The notes under the pieces were generated by a model that was not told where the DNA came from, searched no databases, and worked only from the letters and a program-made list of their open reading frames with translations. The translations under genes and the position numbers were made by a program. Shown in pieces: positions 13,461-20,974 of a DNA stretch of 46,216 nucleotides. The stretch comes from an uncultured Opitutia bacterium (GTDB taxonomy: Bacteria; Verrucomicrobiota; Verrucomicrobiia; Opitutales; Opitutaceae): the NCBI GenBank assembly GCA_903830425.1, contig CAIKTR010000132.1, positions 1 to 46,216 of the forward strand. Reading direction: 5' to 3'. Each line of letters opens with the position of its first letter. The first letter of the stretch is position 1.

Positions 13461-14414
13461 CTAGCCCCGCGGGTGGGCCCGGGCGTGGATGTCCTTCAGC
13501 CGCGCCACGCTCACGTGGGTGTAAACCTGGGTGGTCGCCAGCTGCGCGTGGCCGAGCAGCTCCTGGACCAGCCGCAGGTCGGCCCCGGCGTTGAGCAGGT
13601 GCGTCGCATACGAGTGCCGGAGCTTGTGCGGCGTCAGGTCGAGCGGCAGCTCCGCGTGCGCCAGGTAGCGCTTGAGCAGCAGCTGCACCTGCCGCACCGG
13701 CAGGCGCCGCTGGTGGCGGTCGACGATCACCGGCGCGGGAGGCAGGCTCGAGCGCGCAAACTCGGTCCGGAACTTCCCCAGCAGCGCCGTGGCGACGCGC
13801 CCGAGCGGGCAGAGCCGCTCCTTGCGCCCCTTGCCCAGCACCCGCGCCACCCCGGTGTCGAGGTCGATGGCCCCGTAGGTCAGCCCCACCAGCTCGCTCA
13901 CCCGCAGCCCGCCGCCGTAGAGCAGCTCCATCACCAGGCGGTCCCGGCACGCGGTGAAGGCGTCGAGTTCCCCCGCGGCTAGCAGTCGCTGCGGGCCGTT
14001 CAGCAGCAGGACCATTTGCTCCTCCGTCAGGAACTTGGGCAGCCGCCGCTCGAGCTTGGGCAGCGGCACGCCCACAAAGGGATTCCGCCGCACCTGGCCC
14101 CGCCGCAGCCAGAACTTGTAGAAGGCCCGCAGGCCCGAGACGTGGTTGTGGAGCGTCCGGCGGCCGAACCGCCGCTGCGCCTCGATCACGAAGTCGCGCA
14201 CCTCGCGCGTCCCCAGCGCGTCAAAGCCCGCCGCCGCCAGCCCCGCCCCCGTCAGCCACGCATGAAAATCCTCCAGGGCCTGGAAATAGTTCCGCAGCGT
14301 GTAGGCCGAGTACCGGCGCTCGTGCGCCAGGTAGTCCGCGAAGGGCAGCCACCACTCGGCGAGCACCCCGGCCGGGAGCTCAGGCCGGGGCGGATGAGAC
14401 GCGTTGTTCGACAT
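13461..14414 (-). CDS. xerC: Tyrosine recombinase, XerC/XerD type
   Basis: A 317-residue recombinase with the Xer architecture: SAM-like DNA-binding domain (about 20-110) and catalytic domain (about 125-310). All catalytic residues are visible: Arg171 (GGGLRVSEL), Lys195 (GKGRKER), His263 and Arg266 (HKLRHSYATH), His289 (LLGHA) and nucleophile Tyr298 (TQVYTHVS). The spacings match E. coli XerD, and the length is near the usual 300. A chromosome-dimer resolution role is likely, but XerC and XerD cannot be told apart. The ATG at 14414 overlaps the mazG 3' end by 35 bases; a GTG at 14363 would avoid the overlap. No attachment sites or phage genes lie nearby, so an integrase role is unlikely. Confidence 0.88.
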   Translation of the reverse strand: MSNNASHPPRPELPAGVLAEWWLPFADYLAHERRYSAYTLRNYFQALEDFHAWLTGAGLAAAGFDALGTREVRDFVIEAQRRFGRRTLHNHVSGLRAFYKFWLRRGQVRRNPFVGVPLPKLERRLPKFLTEEQMVLLLNGPQRLLAAGELDAFTACRDRLVMELLYGGGLRVSELVGLTYGAIDLDTGVARVLGKGRKERLCPLGRVATALLGKFRTEFARSSLPPAPVIVDRHQRRLPVRQVQLLLKRYLAHAELPLDLTPHKLRHSYATHLLNAGADLRLVQELLGHAQLATTQVYTHVSVARLKDIHARAHPRG

Positions 14415-15048
14415 CGCGCATGACCTCCGCCGCGTGCTGGCGCAGCGCGCCTTCCGCGTCGAGGCCCTGCCGCCGGGCCGCCGCCGCCAGTTCAAACAGC
14501 TGCCGGCCCAGCGACGCCGGCGTCAGGCCCTCCGCCCGCGCCCGCACCTGCGCCGGGTCCACGCTCGGCCCCACCGGCAGCGACTGCTGCTCGATCTGCC
14601 GCCACACCGCCTCCGCCAGCATCAGCGCCGGCAGCCGCGGCGGCTGCGCCTTGAACAGCCCGCTCTTCGCCGGCCCGTTCTTTTTCTCCGTCGCCTTGAT
14701 CGCGTCCCACTGGGCGATCACCTGGCTGGACGTCTCCAGCTTGTCCTGCCCGAAGACGTGCGGATGCCGCCGCACCAGCTTGTCGTTGATCTCCCGGGCC
14801 ACGTCGTCGAAGTTGAAGTGCCCCGCCTCCTCCGCCAGCCGGGCGTGAAAGACGATCTGGATGAGGACGTCGCCGAGCTCCTCGCGCATGTGAGGCCGGT
14901 CCCCGCGGTCGATTGTGTCGATCAGCTCGCTCACCTCGTCGATCAGGCAGCGCACCAGCGTGGCATGGGTCTGCTCCTGGTCCCACGGGCAGCCGCCCGG
15001 CTCGCGCAGCCGGGCCATGGTCCGGCAAAGATCCTCGATCGCACTCAT
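14380..15048 (-). CDS. mazG: Nucleoside triphosphate pyrophosphohydrolase MazG
   Basis: A 222-residue all-alpha NTP pyrophosphatase. The signature opening LREPGGCPWDQEQTH is followed by the metal-binding set Glu38-x-x-Glu41 (DEVSELID) and Glu57-x-x-Asp60 (EELGDVLIQIVFHA), then VRRHPHVFG. It hydrolyses (d)NTPs to monophosphates, probably as house cleaning. E. coli MazG has two such domains in 263 residues; here only the first is clear and the C-terminal part is less conserved. It is upstream of and overlaps the xer gene on the minus strand, and is divergent from trpC across 87 bases. Confidence 0.93.
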   Translation of the reverse strand: MSAIEDLCRTMARLREPGGCPWDQEQTHATLVRCLIDEVSELIDTIDRGDRPHMREELGDVLIQIVFHARLAEEAGHFNFDDVAREINDKLVRRHPHVFGQDKLETSSQVIAQWDAIKATEKKNGPAKSGLFKAQPPRLPALMLAEAVWRQIEQQSLPVGPSVDPAQVRARAEGLTPASLGRQLFELAAAARRQGLDAEGALRQHAAEVMRDVEQRVSSAPA

Positions 15049-15135
15049 GGCGTGGAGGAAACCACACCGGGTCCGAAGCGCACGCAGAAAAACGGGTTTA
15101 CCTTCGGGCGCTTCGCGTCCTTCGTGGGGCCAGCC

Positions 15136-15936
15136 ATGGCGGACAAGCTCACCGAGATCATGAATTGGAAGCGGCGCGAGATCGCGCCGCTGCTGCGGCC
15201 CGTGCCCGAGGCCGAGCTGGCCCGGCTCGACGCCGAGCTGCCCCGGCCCCCGTCCTTTGCCGCGGCCCTGCGCCGCCGCGACGGCCGGCTGGCGGTCATC
15301 GCCGAGATCAAGCGCCGCTCGCCCTCCGCCGGCGACATCCAGCCGGGCGTCTCCGCCGTCGCCCAGGCGGGCCGCTACCAGGCCGCCGCCGCCGATGCGC
15401 TCTCAGTCCTGACCGACGAGCAGTTCTTCGGCGGCACGCTGGCGGACCTCGAGGGCGTGACCGCCCACTTTCGGGCCGCGCCGCCCGCCCTGCCCTGCCT
15501 GCGCAAGGATTTCATGGTGCATCCCCTGCAGGTCCGGCAGGCCCGCGCCGCCGGCGCCAGCGCCATCCTCATCATCGTCCGCGCCCTGAGCGACGAGGAG
15601 ATCGCCGGGCTGGCGGCGGCGGCCGCCGCCGCCGGGCTCGACGCGCTCTTCGAAATCCACACCGAGCCGGAGATCGCCCGGGCGGTGCGGCATGGGGCCC
15701 GGATCATCGGCGTCAACAATCGCGACCTCGCCGTCTTCCGCACCGATCTCGGCCTGAGCGAGCGCCTGTTCCCCCTATTGCCCCGCGATGTGATCGCCGT
15801 CAGCGAGAGCGGCATCGCCACGCAGGCCGACGCCGCCCGGGTCCGGGCCGCCGGCGCCCACGCCGTGCTGGTGGGCGAGGCGCTCATGCGCGCCCCCGAC
15901 CCGGTCGGCCTCCTCGACGAGCTGCGCTCCGCGTGA
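15136..15936 (+). CDS. trpC: Indole-3-glycerol phosphate synthase
   Basis: A 266-residue TIM-barrel enzyme of tryptophan synthesis that closes the indole ring from CdRP. Catalytic motifs are intact: Glu57 and Lys59 in IAEIKRRSPSAG, Lys124 in LRKDFMVHPLQV, then FEIHTE, IGVNNRDL and SESGI. The ATG at 15136 fits the usual N-terminus (MADKLTEIMNWKRREI). A much longer frame from 14404 runs antisense to mazG and is not real. The TGA overlaps the GTG of rsmA (GTGA), so rsmA is probably translationally coupled. No other trp genes are in the window, so the gene is outside a trp operon. Confidence 0.96.
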   Translation: MADKLTEIMNWKRREIAPLLRPVPEAELARLDAELPRPPSFAAALRRRDGRLAVIAEIKRRSPSAGDIQPGVSAVAQAGRYQAAAADALSVLTDEQFFGGTLADLEGVTAHFRAAPPALPCLRKDFMVHPLQVRQARAAGASAILIIVRALSDEEIAGLAAAAAAAGLDALFEIHTEPEIARAVRHGARIIGVNNRDLAVFRTDLGLSERLFPLLPRDVIAVSESGIATQADAARVRAAGAHAVLVGEALMRAPDPVGLLDELRSA

Positions 15937-16763
15937 TCCCCCTCTCCCCCAGCACCACCCGCGCCCTGCTCGCCCAGCTCGGCCACCAGCCGAAGCACTT
16001 CCTCGGGCAGAATTTTCTGGTCGACGGCAACATCGTCCGGAAGTCGCTCGCCCTCGCCGCGGTGGCGGCCGGCGACACCGTGGTCGAGATCGGGCCCGGG
16101 CTGGGCACGCTGACGCGCGCGCTGCTCGCCGCCGGCGCCGAGGTCTGGGCGGTGGAGAAGGACCGCAACCTGCACCTCCACCTCGAGGAGTCGCTCGTGC
16201 CGGAATCGGCCGGGCGGCTGCACCTGCTGGAGGGGGACGCGGTGGAGTGTCCCCTCGCCGGCCTGGCGGCGGAGCGCGCGCGGGCGGGGTTCAAGGTCGT
16301 GGCCAACCTGCCCTATGCCATCGCCACGCCCTGGATGGATGCCGTGCTCTCCGGCCCGCTGCCGGAGCGCCTGGTGCTGATGCTGCAGCTGGAGGCCGCG
16401 CAGCGCTACACCGCCCGGCCCGGCGGCAAGCAGTTCGGGGCCATCTCGGTCTTCCTGCAGGCGGCCTATGACCTCGCGCCGGGGCACAAGGTGGACGCGG
16501 GCTGCTTTTACCCGAAGCCGGACATCGAGTCCTGCCTGCTGCACCTCGTGCGCCAGCCGGCGCCCCATGTGTTTTCGCCGACGGTGAAGACCCTCGTGCG
16601 GGCCTGCTTCCAGCAGCGCCGCAAGCAGATTGGCGGCATCCTGCGCGGGCTGCTCCCGGATGGCGGGGAGGCCTGGCTGGCCCGGCTGACGGCCGCCGGG
16701 CTGTCGCCCCAGGCCCGGGCCGAGGCGATTCCGGTGGAACTTTGGCGCCAGCTGACGGTATGA
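15933..16763 (+). CDS. rsmA: 16S rRNA dimethyladenosine transferase RsmA (KsgA)
   Basis: A 276-residue SAM-dependent methyltransferase expected to dimethylate A1518 and A1519 of 16S rRNA late in 30S assembly. It shows KHFLGQNFLVD near the start, the SAM-binding VVEIGPGLGTLT (about 45-56) and the catalytic NLPYAIATPW. The C-terminal helical domain FYPKPDIES...FQQRRKQIGG is present, and the length is typical. It starts with GTG at 15933, embedded in the trpC stop (GTGA). A hairpin lies eight bases after its stop. Confidence 0.95.
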   Translation: MIPLSPSTTRALLAQLGHQPKHFLGQNFLVDGNIVRKSLALAAVAAGDTVVEIGPGLGTLTRALLAAGAEVWAVEKDRNLHLHLEESLVPESAGRLHLLEGDAVECPLAGLAAERARAGFKVVANLPYAIATPWMDAVLSGPLPERLVLMLQLEAAQRYTARPGGKQFGAISVFLQAAYDLAPGHKVDAGCFYPKPDIESCLLHLVRQPAPHVFSPTVKTLVRACFQQRRKQIGGILRGLLPDGGEAWLARLTAAGLSPQARAEAIPVELWRQLTV

Positions 16764-16771
16764 ACGATGAA

Positions 16772-16791
16772 CCGCGGCTTGAAAGCCGCGG
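16772..16791. terminator. GC hairpin after rsmA
   Basis: A 7- to 9-bp near-perfect inverted repeat (CCGCGGCTT...AAGCCGCGG) begins eight bases after the rsmA stop. The downstream plus-strand sequence is CTTCCCCCAGTTTTTC, so a T-rich stretch starts 13 bases later rather than immediately. It may be a terminator or a dispersed REP-like palindrome. Confidence 0.42.
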
Positions 16792-16810
16792 GCCCTTCCC
16801 CCAGTTTTTC

Positions 16811-17479
16811 ATGAGGATGTTCCGCACCTCCCTGCTGCTTCTGGCGCTGACCACCGCGCCCCTGCTGCCCCTGGCCGCCGCCGGACCGGGCCTGGCGGGC
16901 CGGGTGGAGGGCCGGATGTACATCGCCCCGACCGGCGCGTACCGGCTGCCCATCCCGGTCCTGCCCGAGCTCGGCGGCAGCATCAGCGACACGGAGAACG
17001 TCGTGACCTTCCAGGACCAGTTCTCCCTGCACGTCAGCATCGGCGTGTTCCCGCAGGATGCGACCCACCGCTGGGAGCTCTCCACCCGCGGGCTGAAGGA
17101 CTACCTGGGTTATTTTTTTGGCGGCTTCGTGATGCCGGACTTCCGCCTCGCCTTTCCCGGCGGCCGCGTGGAAAGCGTCGGGTTCTCCCCGGACGTCATG
17201 GGCGGCGCGCTCTTCGCCTACACGCTCCTGCCCGGCGGCTCCATGTTTGAGGCCAAGCGGGCCATCCTCGGGGCCGGGGACTCCCCGCTGGAGGCCAAGC
17301 GCGGCAACCTGATCTTCGTGCGCAACGGCGTCATCTACGTCCTCACGACCGAGCTCGCCGAGCGGGTGACGGAGCGCAGCAGCTACCACAAGACCACGGA
17401 GGAGGAGAATCAGATCCTCCGCGACCGCCTGGTCGCGCTGGTGCGCACGATGGAGTTTTCCCGGCCCGCCACCCCGTGA
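16811..17479 (+). CDS. Exported protein of unknown function
   Basis: I do not recognise this 222-residue protein. It begins with a clear signal peptide (MRMFRTSLLLLALTTAPLLPLAAA). The mature part is beta-rich with few charged clusters (GRMYIAPTGAYRLPIPVLPELGG near residue 35). It ends with a helical stretch, TEEENQILRDRLVALVRTMEF, that could form a short coiled coil. No cysteine pairs, metal motifs or lipobox are seen. It lies 47 bases after rsmA but the hairpin between them may separate transcription. The ATG at 16811 is preferred because it starts the signal peptide; ATG 16817 would also do. Confidence 0.7.
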   Translation: MRMFRTSLLLLALTTAPLLPLAAAGPGLAGRVEGRMYIAPTGAYRLPIPVLPELGGSISDTENVVTFQDQFSLHVSIGVFPQDATHRWELSTRGLKDYLGYFFGGFVMPDFRLAFPGGRVESVGFSPDVMGGALFAYTLLPGGSMFEAKRAILGAGDSPLEAKRGNLIFVRNGVIYVLTTELAERVTERSSYHKTTEEENQILRDRLVALVRTMEFSRPATP

Positions 17480-17540
17480 GGCCGCCCCCGCGGCGGTACG
17501 CGCTCCCTCCATTTCGCTCGCGCCCCGGCGCCCGGCTTCC

Positions 17541-17807
17541 ATGCTCGCGGCCATGACGTTCCAGAGTTTCGTGACCCTGCTCCTCCTCGGCGCCCTGGCC
17601 GGCTGGATCAGCGGGCTCATCAGCAAGGGCCGGGGGTTCGGCATCGCGGGCAACATGGTCGTCGGCATCATCGGCTCCTTTCTCGGCGGCTTTCTTTTCG
17701 GTCTCCTGGGCATCGCTGCGCACAGTCTTCTGGGACAACTGATCTTCGCCGTGCTCGGCGCGCTGCTGTTCCTCGCGCTGCTGCGCCGGATCAAGCCCTC
17801 GCGCTAG
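17541..17807 (+). CDS. GlsB/YeaQ/YmgE-family small membrane protein
   Basis: An 88-residue integral membrane protein with three hydrophobic segments and the family's glycine-rich motifs (AGWISGLISKGRGFG, GNMVVGIIGSFLGGFLFG). Relatives such as YmgE and GlsB are stress-associated inner-membrane proteins once labelled transglycosylase-associated; their biochemical role is not established. An in-frame ATG at 17553 would give 84 residues and matches the family start about as well. The GNAT gene starts 5 bases after its stop, so the two are probably co-transcribed. Confidence 0.82.
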   Translation: MLAAMTFQSFVTLLLLGALAGWISGLISKGRGFGIAGNMVVGIIGSFLGGFLFGLLGIAAHSLLGQLIFAVLGALLFLALLRRIKPSR

Positions 17808-17812
17808 CCACC

Positions 17813-18319
17813 ATGACGATCCGGGACGCGCAGGAGGGGGATCTGCCGGCGATCGTGGCGATCTACAACTCCACCATCCCCGGACGGATGGTGACCGCCG
17901 ACCTCGAGCCCGTGAGCGTCGCCAGCCGCGCGCCGTGGCTGGCGGCCCATGATCCCGCGCACCGCCCGGTCTGGGTCGCGGAAACCGCCGGCCGCGTCGC
18001 CGCCTGGCTGAGCTTCGACCTATTTTTCCCGCGCGCGGCCTACGACGGCACCGCCCTGATCGCCCTGTATGTCGACGAGTCCCAGCGGGGCCGCGGGCTG
18101 GGCCGGGGCCTGCTGGCCCACGCCTGCGCGCAGGCGCCCCGGCTGGGCCTGCACACGCTGCTGGGCTACATCTTCGCCCACAATGAGCCGAGCCTGCGCT
18201 TCTTCACGCGAGCGGGTTTCGAGCGCTGGGGACACCTGCCGCGCATCGCCCGGCTCGACGGCCAGGAACGCGACCTGGTCATCGTGGGCCGCCGCCTTCC
18301 GCCGCCCACCCAGCCATGA
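17813..18319 (+). CDS. GNAT acetyltransferase, phosphinothricin/methionine-sulfoximine type
   Basis: A 168-residue Gcn5-related N-acetyltransferase. The acetyl-CoA loop is QRGRGLGRG at about residues 91-99, preceded by the beta-strand ALIALYVDES and followed by the NEPSLRFFTRAGFERWGHLP signature. The opening TIRDAQEGDLPAIVAIYNSTI and the overall layout match the Pat/MnaT group, which acetylates phosphinothricin or methionine sulfoximine analogues; the true substrate cannot be inferred. Its stop overlaps the start of the isoaspartyl peptidase gene (ATGA), indicating coupling. Confidence 0.87.
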   Translation: MTIRDAQEGDLPAIVAIYNSTIPGRMVTADLEPVSVASRAPWLAAHDPAHRPVWVAETAGRVAAWLSFDLFFPRAAYDGTALIALYVDESQRGRGLGRGLLAHACAQAPRLGLHTLLGYIFAHNEPSLRFFTRAGFERWGHLPRIARLDGQERDLVIVGRRLPPPTQP

Positions 18320-19368
18320 AGCGCCTCCTCCTCTGCCTGCTCGCTGCCGGCCCCCTGCTCCTGAACGCCGCCGCTCCCGCCCCCGCTCCCATGCACAAAC
18401 CCTACGGTCTGGTGATTCACGGTGGCGCCGGCGTCATCCGGCGCGAGGAGCTGCCTCCCGCCCTGGAGGCGGAGTATCGCGCCCAGCTCGCCGCCGCCCT
18501 CGCCGCGGGTTACGCCGTGCTCGACGGCGGCGGTTCCGCCCTGGACGCCGTGGTGGCCGCCATCCGGGTCCTGGAGGACTCCCCGCTGTTCAACGCCGGC
18601 AAGGGCGCCGTGCTCAACGCCGCCGGCGTCTGCGAGCTCGACGCCGCGATCATGGACGGTCGCACGCTCGCCGCGGGTGCAGTGGCCGGGGTGCGCCACA
18701 TCCGGAATCCCATCCGGCTGGCGCGCGATGTCATGGAGCGCTCCGGCCACGTCCTGGTGGTCGGCGACGGCGCCGAGGTCTTCGCCCGGAAACTGGGCTA
18801 CACGCTGGAGGACGAGTCGTACTTCCAGACCGACGTGCGCCGCCGCCAGCTCGAGCGGGCCCGGCAGCTGGAGACAACGGGCCAGCCCGCAGCCGCACTG
18901 CCCGCCGGCACCCTGGGCCGCGGCGTCACCGGGGACGAATACCGCGTCAATGAATTCAAGTTCGGCACGGTGGGCTGCGTCGCGCTGGACCAGGCCGGCA
19001 ATCTCGCCGCGGGCACGTCGACCGGCGGCATGACGAACAAGCGCTATGGCCGCGTCGGCGACTCGCCGATCATCGGCGCGGGCACCTATGCGAGCAACGG
19101 CACCTGCGCCGTCAGCGCCACCGGCTACGGCGAGTATTTCATCCGCACCGTGGTCGGCCACGACATTGCGGCGCAGATGGAGTACCGGGGGGCGAGCCTG
19201 GCGGAAGCGGCGGCCGCCACCCTCGCCAAGGTGGCGCGCCTCGGCGGCACCGGCGGGGTGATCGCGATCGACCGCGCCGGACACATCGCGCTGCCGTTCA
19301 ACACCGCCGGCATGTACCGCGGCCATCACCTCGCCGGGGGCGAGGCGGTGGTCGAGATTTTCCAGTAA
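18316..19368 (+). CDS. iaaA: Isoaspartyl peptidase / L-asparaginase, Ntn hydrolase, exported
   Basis: A 350-residue plant-type asparaginase precursor. A signal peptide occupies about 1-22 (MKRLLLCLLAAGPLLLNAAA), followed by VIHGGAGVI at 33-41. The autocleavage site is ahead of Thr218 in FKFGTVGCVALD, the nucleophile exposed on self-processing into alpha and beta subunits. The substrate loop AAGTSTGGMTNKRYGRVGDSPIIGAGTYA is typical. The enzyme removes isoaspartyl residues from dipeptides and also hydrolyses asparagine; the signal peptide suggests a periplasmic site. It overlaps the GNAT gene by four bases and converges on the GH4 gene with seven bases between stops. Confidence 0.92.
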   Translation: MKRLLLCLLAAGPLLLNAAAPAPAPMHKPYGLVIHGGAGVIRREELPPALEAEYRAQLAAALAAGYAVLDGGGSALDAVVAAIRVLEDSPLFNAGKGAVLNAAGVCELDAAIMDGRTLAAGAVAGVRHIRNPIRLARDVMERSGHVLVVGDGAEVFARKLGYTLEDESYFQTDVRRRQLERARQLETTGQPAAALPAGTLGRGVTGDEYRVNEFKFGTVGCVALDQAGNLAAGTSTGGMTNKRYGRVGDSPIIGAGTYASNGTCAVSATGYGEYFIRTVVGHDIAAQMEYRGASLAEAAAATLAKVARLGGTGGVIAIDRAGHIALPFNTAGMYRGHHLAGGEAVVEIFQ

Positions 19369-19375
19369 GGCCGCC

Positions 19376-20848
19376 TTACCGGAAGCCCGGCAGGTACGCC
19401 TGCTCGGCGGCAAACATCTCGAGGGTCATCCGCTTGATCTCCTCGGGGCTGCAGACGGCCGAGGTGAGCGGATCCAGCATGAGGGCGTAGATCGCGAGCT
19501 CCTTGCTGCGCTCGATGCAGGCCTGCGCCCCGAGGTCGAACATCCGCATGTTCGAGTCGCAGAGCCCGGCCATCTGCCGCGGGAGCGCGCCGTACCGGGT
19601 CGGGTTGATCCCGTTGCGGTCCACCATGCACGCCACCTCGACGCAGCCGTCCGCGGGGAGATTGGTGATGAGCTGCCCCGCGCCCTGCCGGTGATTCATG
19701 ACGTTGCCGTGGATCCGGAGGGGCGAGTCCTTCTCGCGGGCCTCGATGATCCAGCTGGCGTACTCCCAGCTGCGTTCCCACTCCATCGGCTCCTTGCCGG
19801 CGAGCATGCGGGCGCGCTGTTTGTCCGCGTTTTTCCGCCAGGTCGGCCAGTTGTTCGCGTAGAAACTGGTGCCGCCGTCGTAGCCTTCGCGGCTGAAGCG
19901 CTGGATCAGGTCGGGCCGCTTGCGGTAATACGGCAGGTACTCCGAGAGGTGGCCGCTCGACTCCGTGATGAACGCGCCGAAGTGCAGCATCATGTCCTTC
20001 CGGACGATGTCCTTGTGCCACTCGGGGGACTCCCACTGGTGGTGGTTGAGCCGCTTCGGCTGGCGGGCGCGGCCGTCGGCATGGGCGCGTTTGAGGTCGG
20101 CGAGCGCCTTGCGCTTGAGCAAGGGATAGAGGTCGCGGCCCTGGTGCCGCAGCTCGGTGAACCACGCCAGGTGGTTGATGCCCGCGCAGGTCCACTCCAT
20201 CTCCGCCACCGGCACCCCGGCCCGGTCGGCCAGCAGCTGGCTGGTCCCCTGGACCGAGTGGCACAGCCCGACCACCTGCAGGGCGGACGACCGCCCGGCG
20301 GCGAGGCACATCATCGACATCGGGTTCGTGTAGTTGAGCACGATGGCGTCGGGACAAAGCTCCTCGGCATCCTTCAGCACCTGCAGGAACACCGGGACGG
20401 TCCGCATCGACTTGAACAGGCCGCCCGGCCCGATGGTGTCGCCGATGCACTGGTCGATGCCGTACTTGGCGGGGATGTCGTTGTCGAAGCGCACGCAGGC
20501 CGTGCCGCTCACCTCGATGCAGTTCACGAGGTAATGGGACCCGGCCATCACGTCGCGGCGGCGGGTGGAGCCGATGACCTGCCAGTTCGACTTGCCCAGC
20601 TGCTGGGTGAGGCGCGTGACCAGCTGCACCATGGTGCGGAGCCGCTCCCGGTCGATGTCCACCAGGGCGATCGTGCCGCCGGCATCACCCGGGATGCGCA
20701 GGACGTCGTTCATCAGCCGCGGCGTGAAGCCGCTGCCGGCGCCGAGCATCGTGATTTTGAGCGGCCGCTGGAGTTTGCCGGGCAATCCGCGCGCGGCGGC
20801 GTCCTGCGTGTGGGAGACGTGTCCCAGAAGTTTGGTTTTTTTGTTCAC
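19376..20848 (-). CDS. melA: GH4 NAD/Mn-dependent glycosidase, alpha-galactosidase (MelA) like
   Basis: A 490-residue family 4 glycoside hydrolase, which uses NAD and a divalent metal in a redox-elimination mechanism. The dinucleotide-binding motif KITMLGAGSGFTPRL lies at 31-45. Cys196 in GLCHSVQGT and His226 in GINHLAW are the expected metal ligands. The CHSVQ form is typical of MelA alpha-galactosidases, although GH4 also contains alpha-glucosidases and galacturonidases, so the substrate is tentative. It starts with GTG at 20848 after a pyrimidine-rich leader and carries about 28 extra N-terminal residues. It follows xylB by 126 bases on the same strand. Confidence 0.86.
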   Translation of the reverse strand: MNKKTKLLGHVSHTQDAAARGLPGKLQRPLKITMLGAGSGFTPRLMNDVLRIPGDAGGTIALVDIDRERLRTMVQLVTRLTQQLGKSNWQVIGSTRRRDVMAGSHYLVNCIEVSGTACVRFDNDIPAKYGIDQCIGDTIGPGGLFKSMRTVPVFLQVLKDAEELCPDAIVLNYTNPMSMMCLAAGRSSALQVVGLCHSVQGTSQLLADRAGVPVAEMEWTCAGINHLAWFTELRHQGRDLYPLLKRKALADLKRAHADGRARQPKRLNHHQWESPEWHKDIVRKDMMLHFGAFITESSGHLSEYLPYYRKRPDLIQRFSREGYDGGTSFYANNWPTWRKNADKQRARMLAGKEPMEWERSWEYASWIIEAREKDSPLRIHGNVMNHRQGAGQLITNLPADGCVEVACMVDRNGINPTRYGALPRQMAGLCDSNMRMFDLGAQACIERSKELAIYALMLDPLTSAVCSPEEIKRMTLEMFAAEQAYLPGFR

Positions 20849-20949
20849 GGGGTGGTAAAAAGGGTGGCGACCTTAATCTTGGGCCGCCCCGGCCATGGCA
20901 AGTCTCCATGCAGGCCCGGGCAATGATTGTTCGCCGTGGCGGAGCTGGG

Positions 20950-20970
20950 CCGCGGCGGCGCCAGCCGCGG
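20950..20970 (-). terminator. Hairpin just after xylB
   Basis: A perfect 7-bp stem (CCGCGGC/GCCGCGG) with a 7-base loop begins four bases after the xylB stop, before the GH4 start at 20848. No T-tract follows on the minus strand, so termination may be partial. Confidence 0.35.
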
Positions 20971-20974
20971 ACGA

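Noticed and set aside
13461-14414. Integrase of a mobile element
   Set aside because: The catalytic spacing is that of XerC/D, and no attachment repeats, tRNA, phage or cargo genes flank it.
14404-15135. N-terminal extension of trpC by 244 codons
   Set aside because: The extension is antisense to mazG and unlike any TrpC; the ATG at 15136 gives a normal-length enzyme.
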